From: Clavelina lepadiformis
Taxonomy: Eukaryota; Chordata; Ascidiacea; Aplousobranchia; Clavelinidae
Direction of reading: 5' to 3'
Assembly (NCBI RefSeq): GCF_947623445.1
Contig: NC_135248.1
Location: 1,054,001 to 1,118,000 of the forward strand
Length of the DNA: 64,000 nt
Shown: in pieces, positions 26,601-39,800 of the stretch
Position numbering within the stretch: position 1 is the first letter of the stretch
Layout of the letters: each line of letters starts with the position of its first letter
Translations under genes and position numbers: made by a program
Notes under the pieces: generated by a model
What the model was told of the DNA's origin: nothing
Database searches by the model: none
The model's input: only the letters and a program-made list of their open reading frames with translations

Positions 26601-27652
26601 AAGTGCCGTTTATAGCGTGTTAATGTGTAGACCTGCACTGTAGGCTCTTAAGTTGCGTCATGTCACTGTGAAGCAAAAAATCGAACCGTTTTTGGATCTG
26701 AATCGATATAGACATGTGTTCTCATTCAACTTGGGCTATGTGTTGCAAAGTGTACAGGCGTCTCATAAACGTCTATATGCGTCCACGTTGTTGCTTTTAA
26801 GCCGCTTCTTGTTAAACTGGTATACCTTGGCACAGAAGAACTGACGAAGCTAAACTAATGATGCATCTACATCACAATTAACATTTCTTTCGTCACAATA
26901 GGACCAACTGTGCGAGTTTCATCAGAACCACCAGAGATTTCCTATAATGGGGGAATTACCTGCTTACGAAGGTTGTGTCAAGAAGAGGCTGGAAAAGAAC
27001 AAAAGGTAAGTAAGCCATGTCGATCAAGCGAGCTTTGACCAAGGGTAACCTTTGGCTGTAATGATCGCGCAAAACAAAAACTCCCATCGGCCATAGTCCA
27101 ATGATTGCGCTGTGTAGGACGAACCAAATCCAAACGGTCGTAAAGTTTTTGCAGTGCTGGCAATATTTGTTGGACTTATTGAAGTCTTATCATTTGGTGC
27201 ATATCAAGGGGCGAAAGCTGATAGCGTCAGTCAAGAGATATCATTGTTGATGCATTCCATGTTGGTAACTTTCATTGCAACTTGTTTTGTACTTCCAGCG
27301 CGCTCTTTGTCATCATCTTGTGGATGGTTTTATTGGTACCTCCATTCGTCGCTTTGTCGCTGTTTATGCTTTTTAGCGGCACGCTCATGCAGTCTATTGT
27401 ATCATCACTGGTAATTGTGGCAAGTACGTAGGAACTAAAATGAATGCTTCTTTAGTAACTCTCTGTAACCTAATTGTTTACTTGGCTTATTTAGACATGG
27501 CGAGGCCTTCGAAAGCTTGTTTGTTTAGAACGATTTCTGAGTCCCTAAATATGCTATCTGTTAACTGCTTTTGGTATTTTTTACTCTAATACTTATTAGG
27601 TTTATTTTATTTCTTCAAAATTTTGATTATGACGCCACTACAGTTTCTCTGA
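23622..27652 (+). CDS. AGPAT3/4-like: AGPAT3/4-type acyltransferase, copy C, 9 exons
   Basis: Exons 23622-23796, 24281-24450, 24799-24960, 25166-25319, 25534-25636, 26411-26486, 26902-27005, 27299-27423 and 27600-27652 encode about 373 residues. Seen: QWWANIDIT, catalytic NHKCQLD, VVPVIGWAMW, IFCEGTRFTP, LVPRTKGF, VYDVTLCFPG and C-terminal membrane segments. Exon 3 is the most diverged of the set (RRNAKTDGGII where A and B have charged K/R/D/E residues). The exon that is single in A and B is split here by a 774-bp intron after DLII, phase 2. I end exon 8 at a CAA|GTACGT donor, since that gives the 125-nt length seen in A and B, and the next exon then supplies a hydrophobic tail like theirs; reading straight through would stop only two codons later. 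The start at MIGMLKSS is the first ATG; MLKSS, three codons on, is also possible. Confidence 0.88.
25750..25925 (+). repeat. Dispersed repeat family R, copy 2
   Basis: Inside the extra intron of AGPAT copy C (between 25636 and 26411). It aligns with the reverse complement of 16403-16576 through AACCTAAACATAATC, TAAATCTAATTT, TTTTTGCATATCC, CTCCTAACCTAACC and CCTGTCTTTAACAAC. The copies differ by small gaps and substitutions. Class unknown. Confidence 0.6.
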
Positions 27653-28003
27653 CGTCAAAAGTAATCTTGAAATCCGGCTCACCTACGTCATCATACGGAA
27701 GTTGAAGAAGAAGTTAGCTTTGTTACGTCATACCCAGTGGACTTGCAAACAACTTTTAAAAGATTGTAGCGGTTGTTTTAATTCGGTTTTGCCACTGTGC
27801 ATAGGTTTTGTCGCTTTTGTAAGTTCGACAAATAGAAATAAATTCAGCAACATTTGTTCGTTATATTTCGCCTTGTTTTTTGCTTCCGCTGGACGGTGTC
27901 GCGGAGCAGTTAGTCTTTCTGCATCATTTTACCAGTTTTTAACCTTTCATCATACTTATCCACATACTTTGAGGTTGTTGAGATCCATGATGTGTTGCTA
28001 GAC

Positions 28004-28162
28004 CAGGTGTCGGCAACCTTTCGTATGCAGTGAGCCAGTTTACGAATAATGTCAAAATATCAACAACTCGCGTGCCGAACATTTTTGTATTTTTTACATT
28101 TTCTTAAGGTGATATAAAGTGCGCGTCAAATCATCTCGCGTGCCAGGGGTTACCGACCCCTG
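28004..28162. mobile_element. Short hAT MITE with perfect target duplication
   Basis: A 159-bp element between AGPAT copy C and FHL. The terminal repeats are CAGGTGTCGGCAACC on the left and the reverse complement of GGTTACCGACCCCTG on the right (13 of 15 match). An exact 8-bp duplication, TGCTAGAC, flanks it at 27996-28003 and 28163-28170. It has no coding capacity. The ends and the duplication length are typical of hAT non-autonomous elements. The exact duplication suggests a fairly recent insertion. Confidence 0.85.
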
Positions 28163-28725
28163 TGCTAGACGCTTCTTGTTTTAACATTCACCTTGTTAAC
28201 AACCACCGCTCTATACATGGACGATTGTTGCAAACAGCTTGCCTGCTACTCACCACCATATCTACGTAATAATAAGTATATTATGACGTACAAGCCATTT
28301 ATTACGTCAAACAAACTTAATGTACAAGACAATTGAACAAACAAGTTTCAAGTTATTATGTTGTTGCGAAAATTTGCTCCAAGTGCATTCAGGTATACGA
28401 CGTTGCCGCCAGAGCGCGCCACAGGCTTCATTTTAACTCTACAATGAACAAAGAAAACGAACAATAAAACTTTTAAACACGCCGCTATAAACATGCAAAA
28501 CACATCTACGATATTTACGTCATAGTGATATCAATGTGACGTCAGTCAGGGTCAGCTGAGCTTCCATCACAAAAAGGGCGAGCTATTTTCGACCTCGGAA
28601 AAAATAAACTCCGACACCTAAATAGAACACTCGAATCCCGGCGGGGCACGAGTCCCGGGTCGATAGATATAAATACACATTTTGTCAGAAATTACAGTCA
28701 CTGGAAATGAGCGGATTTGTCTGGT

Positions 28726-31700
28726 TTAAAGTTCTTCGGCGCAATCTTCGCAGTAGGTGTCTTCCTCGTGCATTACGAAGCCCTTGTTCTCTAGCGCCAT
28801 CTTGCACTTCTCGCACTTGAAGCAGCCAAGATGCCAGCTGAAGTCTTCAAACGCGATCATCTTCGTTTCTCCAATGCCTGCAACAACAACACTCGGCGTC
28901 AAATTAAGAAGAAAATAATTGGCGTCGCGAGCTATGAAGTAAATTGACGTCACGAAAATCGCACAAAGGTTACGTCAGCCAACCGCAGCGGGAAATATCT
29001 GGCAAGATTGTTCAGCAAATGGTTAGCTAAATCCACAGTGGAATTTTAATGTTCTTCTCAGCTTGCTATAACACGCTTTTCTTCGCCGTGTAACCAGGTT
29101 ATTGTAAATAGCAATCTCAGCACGTATTTGCACGGTCTGTGTGTCTTTGGTATGAACGGTGACGTATGTTTGCTAAAATCAAACGTCATATACAGTCAAA
29201 ATTAGTCAGTGTGACGTCACAAACATAAATGCTGTAATGTCTCTATAGACATTTCCGGCGAGGTCTGTCGCGAAACACGGCGAGATTTTAAAGCTTCACG
29301 TCACTTCCGTCAAATTACAAAAATGAAATAATGCATCCAGCGCATTGTTACGTCACAAACAGGCTTTTCACGCTATGAATGTCTTTGAACAAAGTACCTG
29401 AAATTGGTTGGTTGCATTTGAGGCATTTCTTAGCAAATTTCGAAGTGTGGCAGTCGATGCAGTATGGCGTCTTGTCATGCGTCACGAACTGCTCGCCTGC
29501 CAGTTCCTTGGCGCAGGCGCCACAAACGAAGCAGCCAGAGTGGTAGGTCTCTTCCTTGTACGACACGCCACTTGACTTTATGACCTGCAAGTGATGAACG
29601 GTTAGGAAAACACCTTGCATACACACCACCCCTAAGCAACAACAACTGGAGACGTGACGTGACCATTCATATGCCGGAAGATAAGGCACGTGATTTCCGT
29701 TTTCATCGTCACAAACACCTTTCCTACTCTGTTGTAAGAATTTAAACTGAAAACTTTTTTCTTGGAACATTTTAGATGCTTTAAGTAAATAATCGCTTAA
29801 TCCAGGAATTAAACTTCGCGATATTCAAACAAAAATCCAAATCTAAGCGAAAACTTCCCATTCAAAATAATCGCAGCGTGACTCAGTTAAAGTCAACAGA
29901 CTAGTTTTGAAGCTATGAGTGCATTCAACTCAATCCAACCTTAGTCTCAATCAGCAGGGCTTGAAAACGGTGCTTAAAAGTAACGGTGTTTGCTTAGTGA
30001 TTTACAATTCTTCTTGAGTTGACAGAACTATTTTACACCTTTCTGTACAAATAATATCAAGAATATTCGATTGTTTTGCTTGCTTTCGTGATAGTCGAGT
30101 TACTCCAAAACCGCAAAGAAAATCAACAATTTTCATTTCAATTCTGTTTCAACTTAATATGGTTAAGATCGCCATGGCAACCGAACATATCGTTACATCA
30201 CATTGTCCACGTTCTTGTGGTTATTGTTACGTCATAATCGAGAGATGGTTCACCTTCTTGCACTTGGCGCATTTATCGGCGAGTCTCGATTCGAAGCAGC
30301 TCTCGCAGAAAATGCCGTCATCCTTTTTCACGAAGCTCTTCTTTCCGATGACGTCAGAGCAGGAGGAGCAGCAGAAACATTTCTCGTGGTAGCTCAGTCC
30401 CTCGTACTCCATTCTCTTCACCCCTGGACGAAGGAGAAACGCGTCACAACGATTTTTGATCAAAATCGCGCCTTTATTGGCCTTAAATCACAAAGACGCG
30501 CGATGCAAACTCCACGTGCAGTTAAAACGTCTCGAATTTGATGACTTCATAATCGCCGTGATGTCGCAATTCGCATAGTTACCTGGCCGGAAAGGTTTTT
30601 TACAGTTAGAGCATTTGGGAGAGAATTTGTTCTCGTAGCAGCGTTCGCAGATGAACTGGTTCTCCTTGTGGATGAACCTCTCTCCTGACAGCGATTTACT
30701 GCATCCGGCGCAGGTGAAGCATCCATCGTGGAAGTGAAGATCCTTGTACGAGATGTCCTGATATTGGAAGACATCTTGTATTTATCACGCTGCAATGAGC
30801 CACACGATTTTGAAATATTCCGCCGTAAAACGATTAGAAAACTTCGGCCGTAAATGCGTAAAGTACCCGATCATGACAGCGCTTTGCTACGTGATTTGAT
30901 CTTCGTCAATGACCTTGGCCTATTGAAAACACTAAAGGGCGCGTCTCAAAAGTGGTCATGAAATAAGTGCAGAAAGAATTAGCGAAGAAATTCGAATGTC
31001 TTTAGGCTCGTGATGGTACCCATAGGGAAACTGTACCAGGCTTCGTAGTATTAATATGGTAACAGCGATGATAGATCGGTTCCTGGAAGGACGAACTCGA
31101 ATTAAAAGTTATGAACCGCGGTTAAGCCGCACTGATTATTGCAAAACCGCTAATGCCCTGGAAATGCCATGGTTAAGCATAGGAGCGGAAGTAACGTATT
31201 AGTTTAAAAACGCGTCCAGTTTGGCGAAATGCATTGTGTATACAGGATAGGTTTTAGCCAGGGTGTTGAAACACATCCACGAACTTTAAGGTCATCACCG
31301 CCCCCTTTGTGCGGTATCAATAACTTACAATTTGCAACTAGGCACATCTAACCCTAGTGTGTGCCTGTGAGTTAAATTATAATGAAATAAGCCCACCACA
31401 GAAAAATACAGGGCAAAGGTTTAAATATGACGGTAACCTGGATATTTTTGGATAATTGTAAGAATCCATCCCCATGGGTTAGTTTAGGTTTATCATCAAA
31501 TAATAGTCAAAGAATTTATGTAAATGCTGAATTATTAGAAAGATTTGTTATTTCCAAGCGCGTCTTACTCAACTTTATCGGGACAATTTTGTTTTCCAAA
31601 CATCTACATTCTACATAAATCGATTCGCTGAAGTATTTTGTTTACGATATGGACGCCAGTGTGCACTGATGCGTAACCCACGTGTTTTACTGAAGGGGTG

Positions 31701-32826
31701 TTTTTATGGAAACCAAGCGGTACCTTCACCGGAAAAATCCCACCACGCAAGAGACTAAAACATTTTTAGAAAGCTGGAAATAAGAAACTTGTCGATAATT
31801 CCAAACTATGTGGATGATTTTGATAGTTCGAGCAAAACGCTAATGGATAAAATTGTTGGACTTGCCAAAAATTTCCAGTTACGATTCTAATTACGGAGTT
31901 TGATTTTTGGAATTAGAGCAGTGTTGGGATTGAGATAAGGACCAATTGTTACACCAAAAACATGCTACAGTTTCCCAAAACTTACCCGGCTTCCAGTAGC
32001 GATGATGCTTCCGCAGGTGTGGCAAGTGTTACAGAACAATGCTTCGTAGCATTCAACGCAAAATTTACGTGAATTCTGAAAGACAAAAATTCAATTACGC
32101 ATAGCAAATTTCTGGAAATGAATCATTAATATTCAGTGCGAGTCGCTGTATATTGGACAAAAGTCGTGATATCTCAATTGTGACGTCAACCTTAAGAAGA
32201 AGAATAGCGTCAGTACAGCCTACTACTGACGATTTAAACTTTTAAAGTATATTCGCTAAATCACTACAAAAGAACATTAAATATAGACCAAGTACAAAAC
32301 TAAACAACTATGTCCGAATAAATAATCGCTGAAGTTGAAATAGTTGATGGCCATCTAACTGTTCACAAACCATATTAACATCATGCCAAGCCATTACAAT
32401 ACAAGAAATCTCATCTTCAATAAATCTGAAGGAAAATATTTGACTGTGGCGATTTAGTCACGATTTTGGTCGGTATCACAGACTGCAATAACACAGAGCG
32501 GTGGCCAGCTGTCATGTTGTTGATTTTATATATGTATGTATATAAATGAGCGTATAATATTTTGATTTAAGCTGTTATTATTTCAGCCATTAGCCATTAT
32601 CGGTTGGCACCAAACCATACAAAAACATGTTTTCCAAATTCAAACTGGTACACATTAAAATAAGTAAAATCTCAAGGCTAAAATCGAAACTGGTACACAT
32701 CAAAAATATTCAATAACAGAATTTTTCATAACTTACCTGTCCCACTAGATACTGCCTTCCCATCAGCGACACAAGACATTTATTGCAACTGGGCACTTCT
32801 TGATTTCGGCTCAACTTGACACTCAT
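28726..32826 (-). CDS. FHL: Four-and-a-half LIM domain protein (FHL)
   Basis: On the minus strand, exons 32826-32737, 32075-31986, 30757-30583, 30423-30254, 29584-29398 and 28877-28726 encode about 287 residues; vertebrate FHL1/2 have about 280. FHL proteins are zinc-binding adaptors that link signalling and transcription factors and often sit at the sarcomere or focal adhesions. The sequence shows an N-terminal half LIM (CNKC ... CVECYEALFCNTC) followed by four full LIM domains, each with paired CxxC motifs, an HxxC centre (FHDGCFTC, YHEKCFCC, YHSGCFVC, WHLGCFKC) and a closing CxxC; the last ends CEDCAEEL. Introns tend to fall near LIM boundaries. The gene sits between AGPAT copies C and D and shares orientation with D only. 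The start at MSVKLSR is the only in-frame ATG before the first zinc ligands, and an in-frame TAG lies 24 bp upstream. Confidence 0.92.
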
Positions 32827-34496
32827 CTTGCGGCCTTTTAACACAACCTATCTCGAAGTCAGTTTACTTGCAAATGCGTCCTAGAAACTCGCTTACAAGC
32901 TGCTCAAGAGTCACAATCTGTATTTAGACACGTTAAATATATTGTGACCTCACAATCACGTGTTTTAATTTTCTTGTATTCTTTATTCGTCCCCGAGGGA
33001 CGTTCGATTAAATCTACAAATGTTTGATCCCATTTCTCCTATACAAGGTAGGCTGTAACAAATCATACTTGGCTATAGACCTGAATCTAACTTAATTTCA
33101 ATGGTTCATTTTCATCAAAGCCTTTTGCCGAAAGGAGAAGTTACTTGCTTTGGTTTTGAGACTGCGGCAAATGACAGTCAATTACACCGCAGCCATTAAC
33201 GCTTGTTTACAGATGCCGACATTTGGTTGCAGGAAGCAGCAAGGTTATTTGCGATTCCACCGACAAGGCTGCGTAGCTCATAGAACCTACGTGAACATAT
33301 ATGGTGCTGGTGTCATCGGTTCGCCGCCACCCATAGGAAATCATTACACACGAATCTGAATTGTAAAGGCACTGGAACTGGCACAGGCGCTTACGACGAA
33401 GTTTTTAACGTAGCTGCCAGTCTACCCTAAAGCCCACATGCTACCACTGCAGTTGAGCCTGCATTAAAATGATGAAATTTACTTGTTTTATGGCGCTGTG
33501 CTGGATCCTGCTGAAACGGTTTCACTTTCAAAACAGAAATTTTCAAATTGACAACTAACGCGCGAGTGTTATAGTCATTGTTACATCACAATGAGTTAAT
33601 AGTAACTGAATAACATTTCCTCGCTGTGTCGACAGCAAAGAAAGCGGATGAATGACCATTGTGACGTATTTAGCTGGCGCAATGTTGTCAAATGTTTGAT
33701 AAGCCAATCAACGTTGAGATTTGACGGAAACGTGAAGACGAGCTGCACGCAGGTTGCAATGACGTAGTGGAGAGGAAAGTCACACATTTCAAAGTTAGAG
33801 GCCACGGTGACGTTTAAGCCCCCCAACCTACCAACTGTTGCGTTGAATTTAACGATGACGTGACCCCCGTTCTATAAAGGACGCAGCTATTAATACGCGA
33901 TAACCGAACAACAAGAAGGTTAAAACGACTTTTGTCGAATTAGATACCCACAGACCGCAAGGTTTCCCATCAAATATATTTGGCTGTGACTGCATGAACG
34001 TTTCTATACGATACTGCACGAAGCTTTCCCAGAAAACTAGGAAACTATTGTCAATTAAAATGCACGAAATTTTTTGCGTTTTAAACTTGCTATTTTGTTT
34101 CGTTGTTGTTTAAAATGCAACAGACATGAAATTACACGTTCTTGTTCAAAACGTTTGCAATTAAATTCACTTTTGACTGTCATTCTGTGAACTGAAACTG
34201 CCAAATAGGCACCACCTCAGTAAACGTTAGCTTAGGTTAAAGAAAAGTTTTACTTTATCAGATTAAGTTAAAAAACTTGACGACAACAATTTTACAGACA
34301 TCACAGGAAGTCAAGAACTAAATGTTGAGTTACCAGATAACTTACTCTGATTTCTTATAAAAAAATGAGTGCATTTTACAGATAAAAATTGGGTATTTAA
34401 AGCTATTCTCATCAGTTGCTTTCTTAACCCAGGTTGGACGTAACACCGCGGCACAGCCTAAACCTAGCTTCTAATTTGGGTAGCATTTAACCCATA

Positions 34497-34605
34497 ACAA
34501 CAAAATCAACTTTTTGCATACCCGTTCTCCTAACCTGACCGACCATTATCAACAACGGACTGCTTGACGTCGACACCGTGAAATACTCGCTCAAGACGTC
34601 ATTAC
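34497..34605 (+). repeat. Dispersed repeat family R, copy 3 (partial)
   Basis: Shares AAAATCAACTTTTTGCATA, a following CCRTTCTCCTAACCT block and the next AACAACRGRCTGC-like block with the copy near 25831-25890. The rest is more diverged than between copies 1 and 2. Confidence 0.5.
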
Positions 34606-34938
34606 GTTAACTATTTACCTGTTAACAATTAAGGTCGGTCATAGATTGTAGCTGATATTGTCTAAATGGGCGTGCTCCGTACAGTTTCAGACGAACGCTT
34701 TTATGACATCGCAGTATTCATAATTGCCTTTGTGACGATATGACGAAACAATATGAACAAGTCTATTGATAACCGCAAACAATGATGTTTCTATGTGCAT
34801 TTGTTTAAGCCTCAGGTTTGCCAGATTAACCCCGCGGCTAAGATTATGCTTTTACTCTTTGTTACGTCAAAATCGCTGTAGATTGTGACGCTATAAGGCC
34901 TCAGTACACGAAAGCCTATAACACAAAGATAATTTTAC

Positions 34939-35047
34939 CTTGAAACAGTGTCTGTCGGCTAAAAGCATTACCAGCAATTAAACTATTTCCTTCGAACGCT
35001 GGCAACGGTATCGGATGTTTTGGCTTGAATTTCCCTCCTGTCCGCAA
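34939..35047 (-). CDS. Candidate orphan exon, product unknown
   Basis: On the minus strand a TTTCAG acceptor at 35048 opens a 109-nt frame, 36 codons in phase 0-1, that ends at a CAAG|GTAAAA donor. The peptide begins LRTGGKFKPKHPIPLP and is rich in proline and lysine. The other two frames contain stops. I do not recognise it, and it does not join the FHL start codon in a usable frame. It may be an upstream exon of an unseen gene or a chance open stretch. Confidence 0.2.
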
Positions 35048-36880
35048 CTGAAATCATTTGTGAGTCAATACAGGAAACGTTAGTGACATCACAAACACAT
35101 GTGTAGATACGTTTCAGCAGGCTAGATCATGCGCGCGTGCTGGAAACAAGCTTAGATCGCAGGTCGTCTTATCAAATAGACGCAATATATCAACATTACA
35201 GACACTGCATCAACCAGACAACGGTTATAACGGAAGCACGCGGTCGTTCCTCATGTACAGTTCTTGATTGCTTTCCAATCTTTCCTTTGCCCTTGAATTG
35301 AGTTCTGTTTACGTACTAGGACACTGTGTCATCTCTTACAAGCCGTTACGAAGCCAGTATGGCAAGTTGTGTACACACCAAAGATCACTTTTTCTTAAAA
35401 GGGCCACATTATGTGGTTCCCGACACGCTTCGTTTCCTCTATGACGTGTTAAACGCGTCGCCTCCATGAAAGTCTTCGAACTGTTTTTTTTTTGAGGTCG
35501 CGCGTCATTTCTTTTCACCGGCGATCTTTGATCTGAAACTTAGACGTAAGAAAGATGGATTCTCGTATTAAACTGCTTCCTTAAAGGGAAGGTCTTTTGC
35601 AAACGGGAAGCACATCCCCGGTAGAAAAAGTTTAAGCTTTTAAAAACGAAAAATTGGTGAAAAATATCTTGGCCTGTCTAATGGCTCCCAACCAAACAAG
35701 GCAAAGGCAAAAGGTTATATATGAAATCACACAGGTCTGTTCCAGTAGCAGACTCCTATCTGTTATACCTGGTTATTACAGCCAGAAAATATTTTCGTGG
35801 TCAATCCAAAATCCATAAACACTTCAGTGCCGCGTCACACAGTCTTCATCAATCATACGCTGTACTTATTTCCGTCTGTTCTAGTAAAGTGTTTAAGGCA
35901 AGCATCAGAGCCTTTAGCACTACCATTAGCATTCTTTGTGCCTTTGAGGCGCGGACTGTCATAGTTTTAGGCTAGAGGGGATATACAGTAGTATGAAATG
36001 CAAAATGATTTCACTGCTTGGATTAAAACAATTTCCATGTTTTTTGCTGCAAGTCCACCATATTTTTTGTAAATACTTTGTGAAAAATATCCAGTTCAAC
36101 TAGTCGTTAGAATTGACGTCCATATTTAGGCTATAGCCTAAAACCTGAAAAGTAGACGTGACAAAGCGTCAGTTTGTTGCAAAAATTCCGCCCAGCTTTT
36201 TGACGTCACACAGTTGCGTGGGAGTCTCCTGTTATCAGGTGACTCGAATTAATGTCAGTTATGTACGAAATCGTTTTGGACTCGCTTGACTCTGCCACCA
36301 AGGTGACCTTCGTCATGTAAGGTTGTAAAAAGTCATTACTTTTCAATCACCTCAATTAAAGAATAATAACCCGACCAACGCCTCCTGCAGACCTTAAAAG
36401 CTGCTCAGTAATTAAGTGTCACCGAATTTATACATACCGCTCGTCACAATATGTGTTTTTGTAACATTATGACTGCATAATATGATTTATTAACGTAAAC
36501 TTTACAGCCGGGATATATTTGTATTTCAACCTGCGTGCAACAGCTCATAAGCTGCCCAAGCTCGTCATTTCGCGCACTTATCATCACGTCCTTTACGCAT
36601 AACACCAGGTTGTAAAGACGTTTTTACGACGTAATGTGCATTTATTTGCAAACTTAAAGTCGACATTGCAGTGTTGTTGCGTCCTGCGATCAACGTTTTT
36701 TCATAGCTTGTTGGCGACATCTAGCGCCAATCATATTTGTTGCAAGCACTTATCGCTTTGCCAAACCCCTTTGATTCAGTAGACTTGACGATTTTGCAAA
36801 AACAAGCTTCATCAGTTTCAATTTTTTTGTTCTGATCCTTTAATTGGTGACCCCGAAATTCTTTTTCTCCGCAATCGCAT

Positions 36881-39800
36881 TTACGTTGATTTCGGAGTCA
36901 AAATCTTTACAAAGAGAAGGAAAATCGAAACCACTGAAAAAAAAATAAATACCAGGCTACAATGTGAAATGCAAAGTATAAATAACTCGGATAATTTCAA
37001 AATTAACGCATTTTAAATCAAGGCATGGGATTTGAGGGCACATTTTTTGTCTCTATTAATAATTATATAATCGATAAACACTCACCGATAAGAAATATGG
37101 CGACCAGAACACCTAACACCCCCGTTGTCAACGCAAAATAAACGAAGTAAATCAGCTGCATGACACTAAGAACCGACAAGCACAGAACAACATATAGAGG
37201 TCTGTATAATAACACAGTGACGTTGGATCAGTATCCGCTGCGATTGTGACGACACTATTCGTGTATTCGCTCACAGACCACGATTGAATACTTACGGTTG
37301 GCGTTTGGGAAGTTTCTTGGAAATGTAAGTTGAGTATTTAGGGTCAGATTTACCGAAAGGAAACTCTTCATGTTGTAGATGATGTTCGAAAAGTCTATCC
37401 TGTGAATTATAAATACAGCAGCCTACTTTCTTAATTTATACTGGAACCTAATCATGTTTCCTAAAACAAAATAGGATTCCCAAAAATACACCTAAAGATA
37501 ATGTTAAGAATATTATTTGAAACACTTTTTTTCAAAATGCAATATATTACACGATTTTTTTAAAATATTAAGATTTGTATAGCAGCTGCACCTTTTCCTG
37601 GTAGACATCATATAAATATTGCTTGCAGGTACTTTCGTCTTTCGGGACTTCCGCTAAAGATACTCTCCTGACAATATGAAGCAATTTACAAGGATTAGTT
37701 ATGTTTTCGCCACGTTTTGTGCGATAGTCATAGGCTAGAGGTAATGTTTACATTAAAGGTCACACTGATTCAAATGCTTGCATTACAGCACTAACCTGAC
37801 AAAATAATCGATGATGGCTGGTTTACCTTGAAGCATGTCCAAAAAAGTCGGGTTCTTTCTTCCTCTAACGCATACTGTTGCATCATAAAGCATCTCTACT
37901 GCACATAAATTCCAACTTTGCAACAACAATAAACATACTAGATAGCAACATTAACCAGAAGCAAACAAATGTAGGCTACAGGAATTGCGAAGCTCTTGTG
38001 TGACCATGACAAAACCCTTTGTTCGAGGCACAAGGTGACATTTCAACGGTTGAATTCCGTTCTTTAAAGCGTATTCCTGACTTCGTTTGTGCCGGGCCGG
38101 AGTAAACCGCGTGCCTTCAGGAAACATCAAAATCTGTTGCCGCAAAAACAAAAGTCAATTTATTTTGTAAACTTTAGAACTGGGTTAACTTACACACTTG
38201 TACATCAGGTAAAAACTTCATGTAGAAATAGAAACTAAGTAAACTTTGAAAAATTGTTCGAAATACAATACAGTTGTCAGTCAAAAGTATGTAGGTCTGC
38301 AGGTTCGAAGCAGCTCACGTTGTACAATCCATCATTTTCCTTGAGGCTTTTCGTAACTTTCTCTATAGTCGGCTTGTCTCGATCCATTCTCCGCTCAAGG
38401 AAGATGAAATCAAGGAACCAAACACTGAACCCGAACACGGGAACATATTTCACGAGCTTCTTGACAATTGCTTTTGATTGCTGAATGGAAACACAACATG
38501 GTATTAGTTTGTTTTTCGTTTCCAACATTATATTGGGAAATTTGTAATTAACACCGTCAAAAGTATATATGTTATGCCCGCCTAAGTGATGATGCTGTTT
38601 ATCAAAAACTCTATGTAGTTGCCACCAGGCATAGCCTGTTAGCATCAAACACGAAACACAACCAGTAAAATACAGAAATTTCTTTCTGCCAACGTTTCGA
38701 TACCCACTCGGGTTAGCTTCATCATGACAAGGTGGGATATTGAATTTTTTTTGCAACAAGTGTAGATTTACAATTGCACCGTTTATTGTGGTTTTTCTCC
38801 CATCACGTTTCCTATATATATTTATAGCCCACTTTTTACCGTATCAGTGGGCTACCAGCAATCCGTATACCTCTAACAAGCTGATGGAATCGGCCACTAA
38901 AAATGCGGCGACCCAATCGAGCTGCGATTTGTGGTTTTGCACAACCAGTGCTCTTTCTTTGCCGGCTTTTTGAAATCCTTCCGGTGAGCTTATGTTGTGA
39001 ATTTCGATGTTAGCCCACCACTGAGCTATACAGATGGGCCCTAAATAGAAAACGTGCAGCGTCTTTCCATATAAAGCATTTAAAAAAAATTATAACATTA
39101 GGCTTATTCCAAACATTCAGCACAAAATAATATTATCACCTATCCTATAAGATAAGTTTTAGATACGAGCATAGGTGGGCAGTACCGCGGAACTAGGCCT
39201 ATACCGAATTACTGTAACGCGGTACTTTTTAGTACCGATACCGGTACCGTCGGTACTTTTGAATAAAAGTGCCGAATCTCTGTACCGAATTACTTTTTTC
39301 AAGAAATTTCTGTCGGTCCCGGTACTCGGTACTTTTCAAATGATAGTTTCAAAATTTTAACAAGTAGCCTATGTTTTCAAAAATACTTTTTAATCAATCT
39401 TTAATACTAATTTCTGCATTAGTTTATCTTTTTTAATCTAGAAATGTCAAGCAAAATTGCAAGCGATTAACGTCACATATGTTTTGACCTGGAGTAACCT
39501 TTACCAGGGGCAAAATAGCGGTAAACATTGCATTTGTAGCCGCATCTTTTACACAAAAGTACCGGTACCGAGTACCGACAAAGTACCGAATTACTTTTTG
39601 AAAATAGTACCGAATACCGGAACCGTCGATACATTTTTTTGCCAAGTACCAGTACCGTTACCGACGGTACTTTTAAAGTACCAACTGCCCACCTGTGGAT
39701 ACGAGTAAACAAACAAAGACCAATGTTGGAAGGACTATAGCAGATTATGAAAACAAAAATAAATCATATAACAAAGAAGCATTTTTTAACATGATTTATT

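Larger units (their letters stand above)
32827..36880. other. Spacer upstream of FHL and downstream of AGPAT copy D
   Basis: About 4 kb without a recognised gene. It should contain the FHL promoter (minus strand). It holds the third copy of repeat R (about 34497-34605) and one candidate minus-strand exon (34939-35047). A TATAAAGG at 33875-33882 lies on the plus strand with no gene after it. Confidence 0.45.

Noticed and set aside
28630-28665. TCGAATCCCGGCGGGGCA, resembling a tRNA T-arm and acceptor end
   Set aside because: No anticodon arm, D-arm or box A at the right distance on either strand; it lies in the FHL 3' flank.
29348-29770. 140-codon minus-strand frame at a LIM exon
   Set aside because: The LIM homology covers only 29398-29584; the N-terminal part precedes a clear acceptor and is intron.
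38319-38759. Long minus-strand frame covering AGPAT copy D exon 3
   Set aside because: The upstream part before 38480 is intron in frame by chance; the exon start is set by the AG and by the 162-nt length shared with the other copies.
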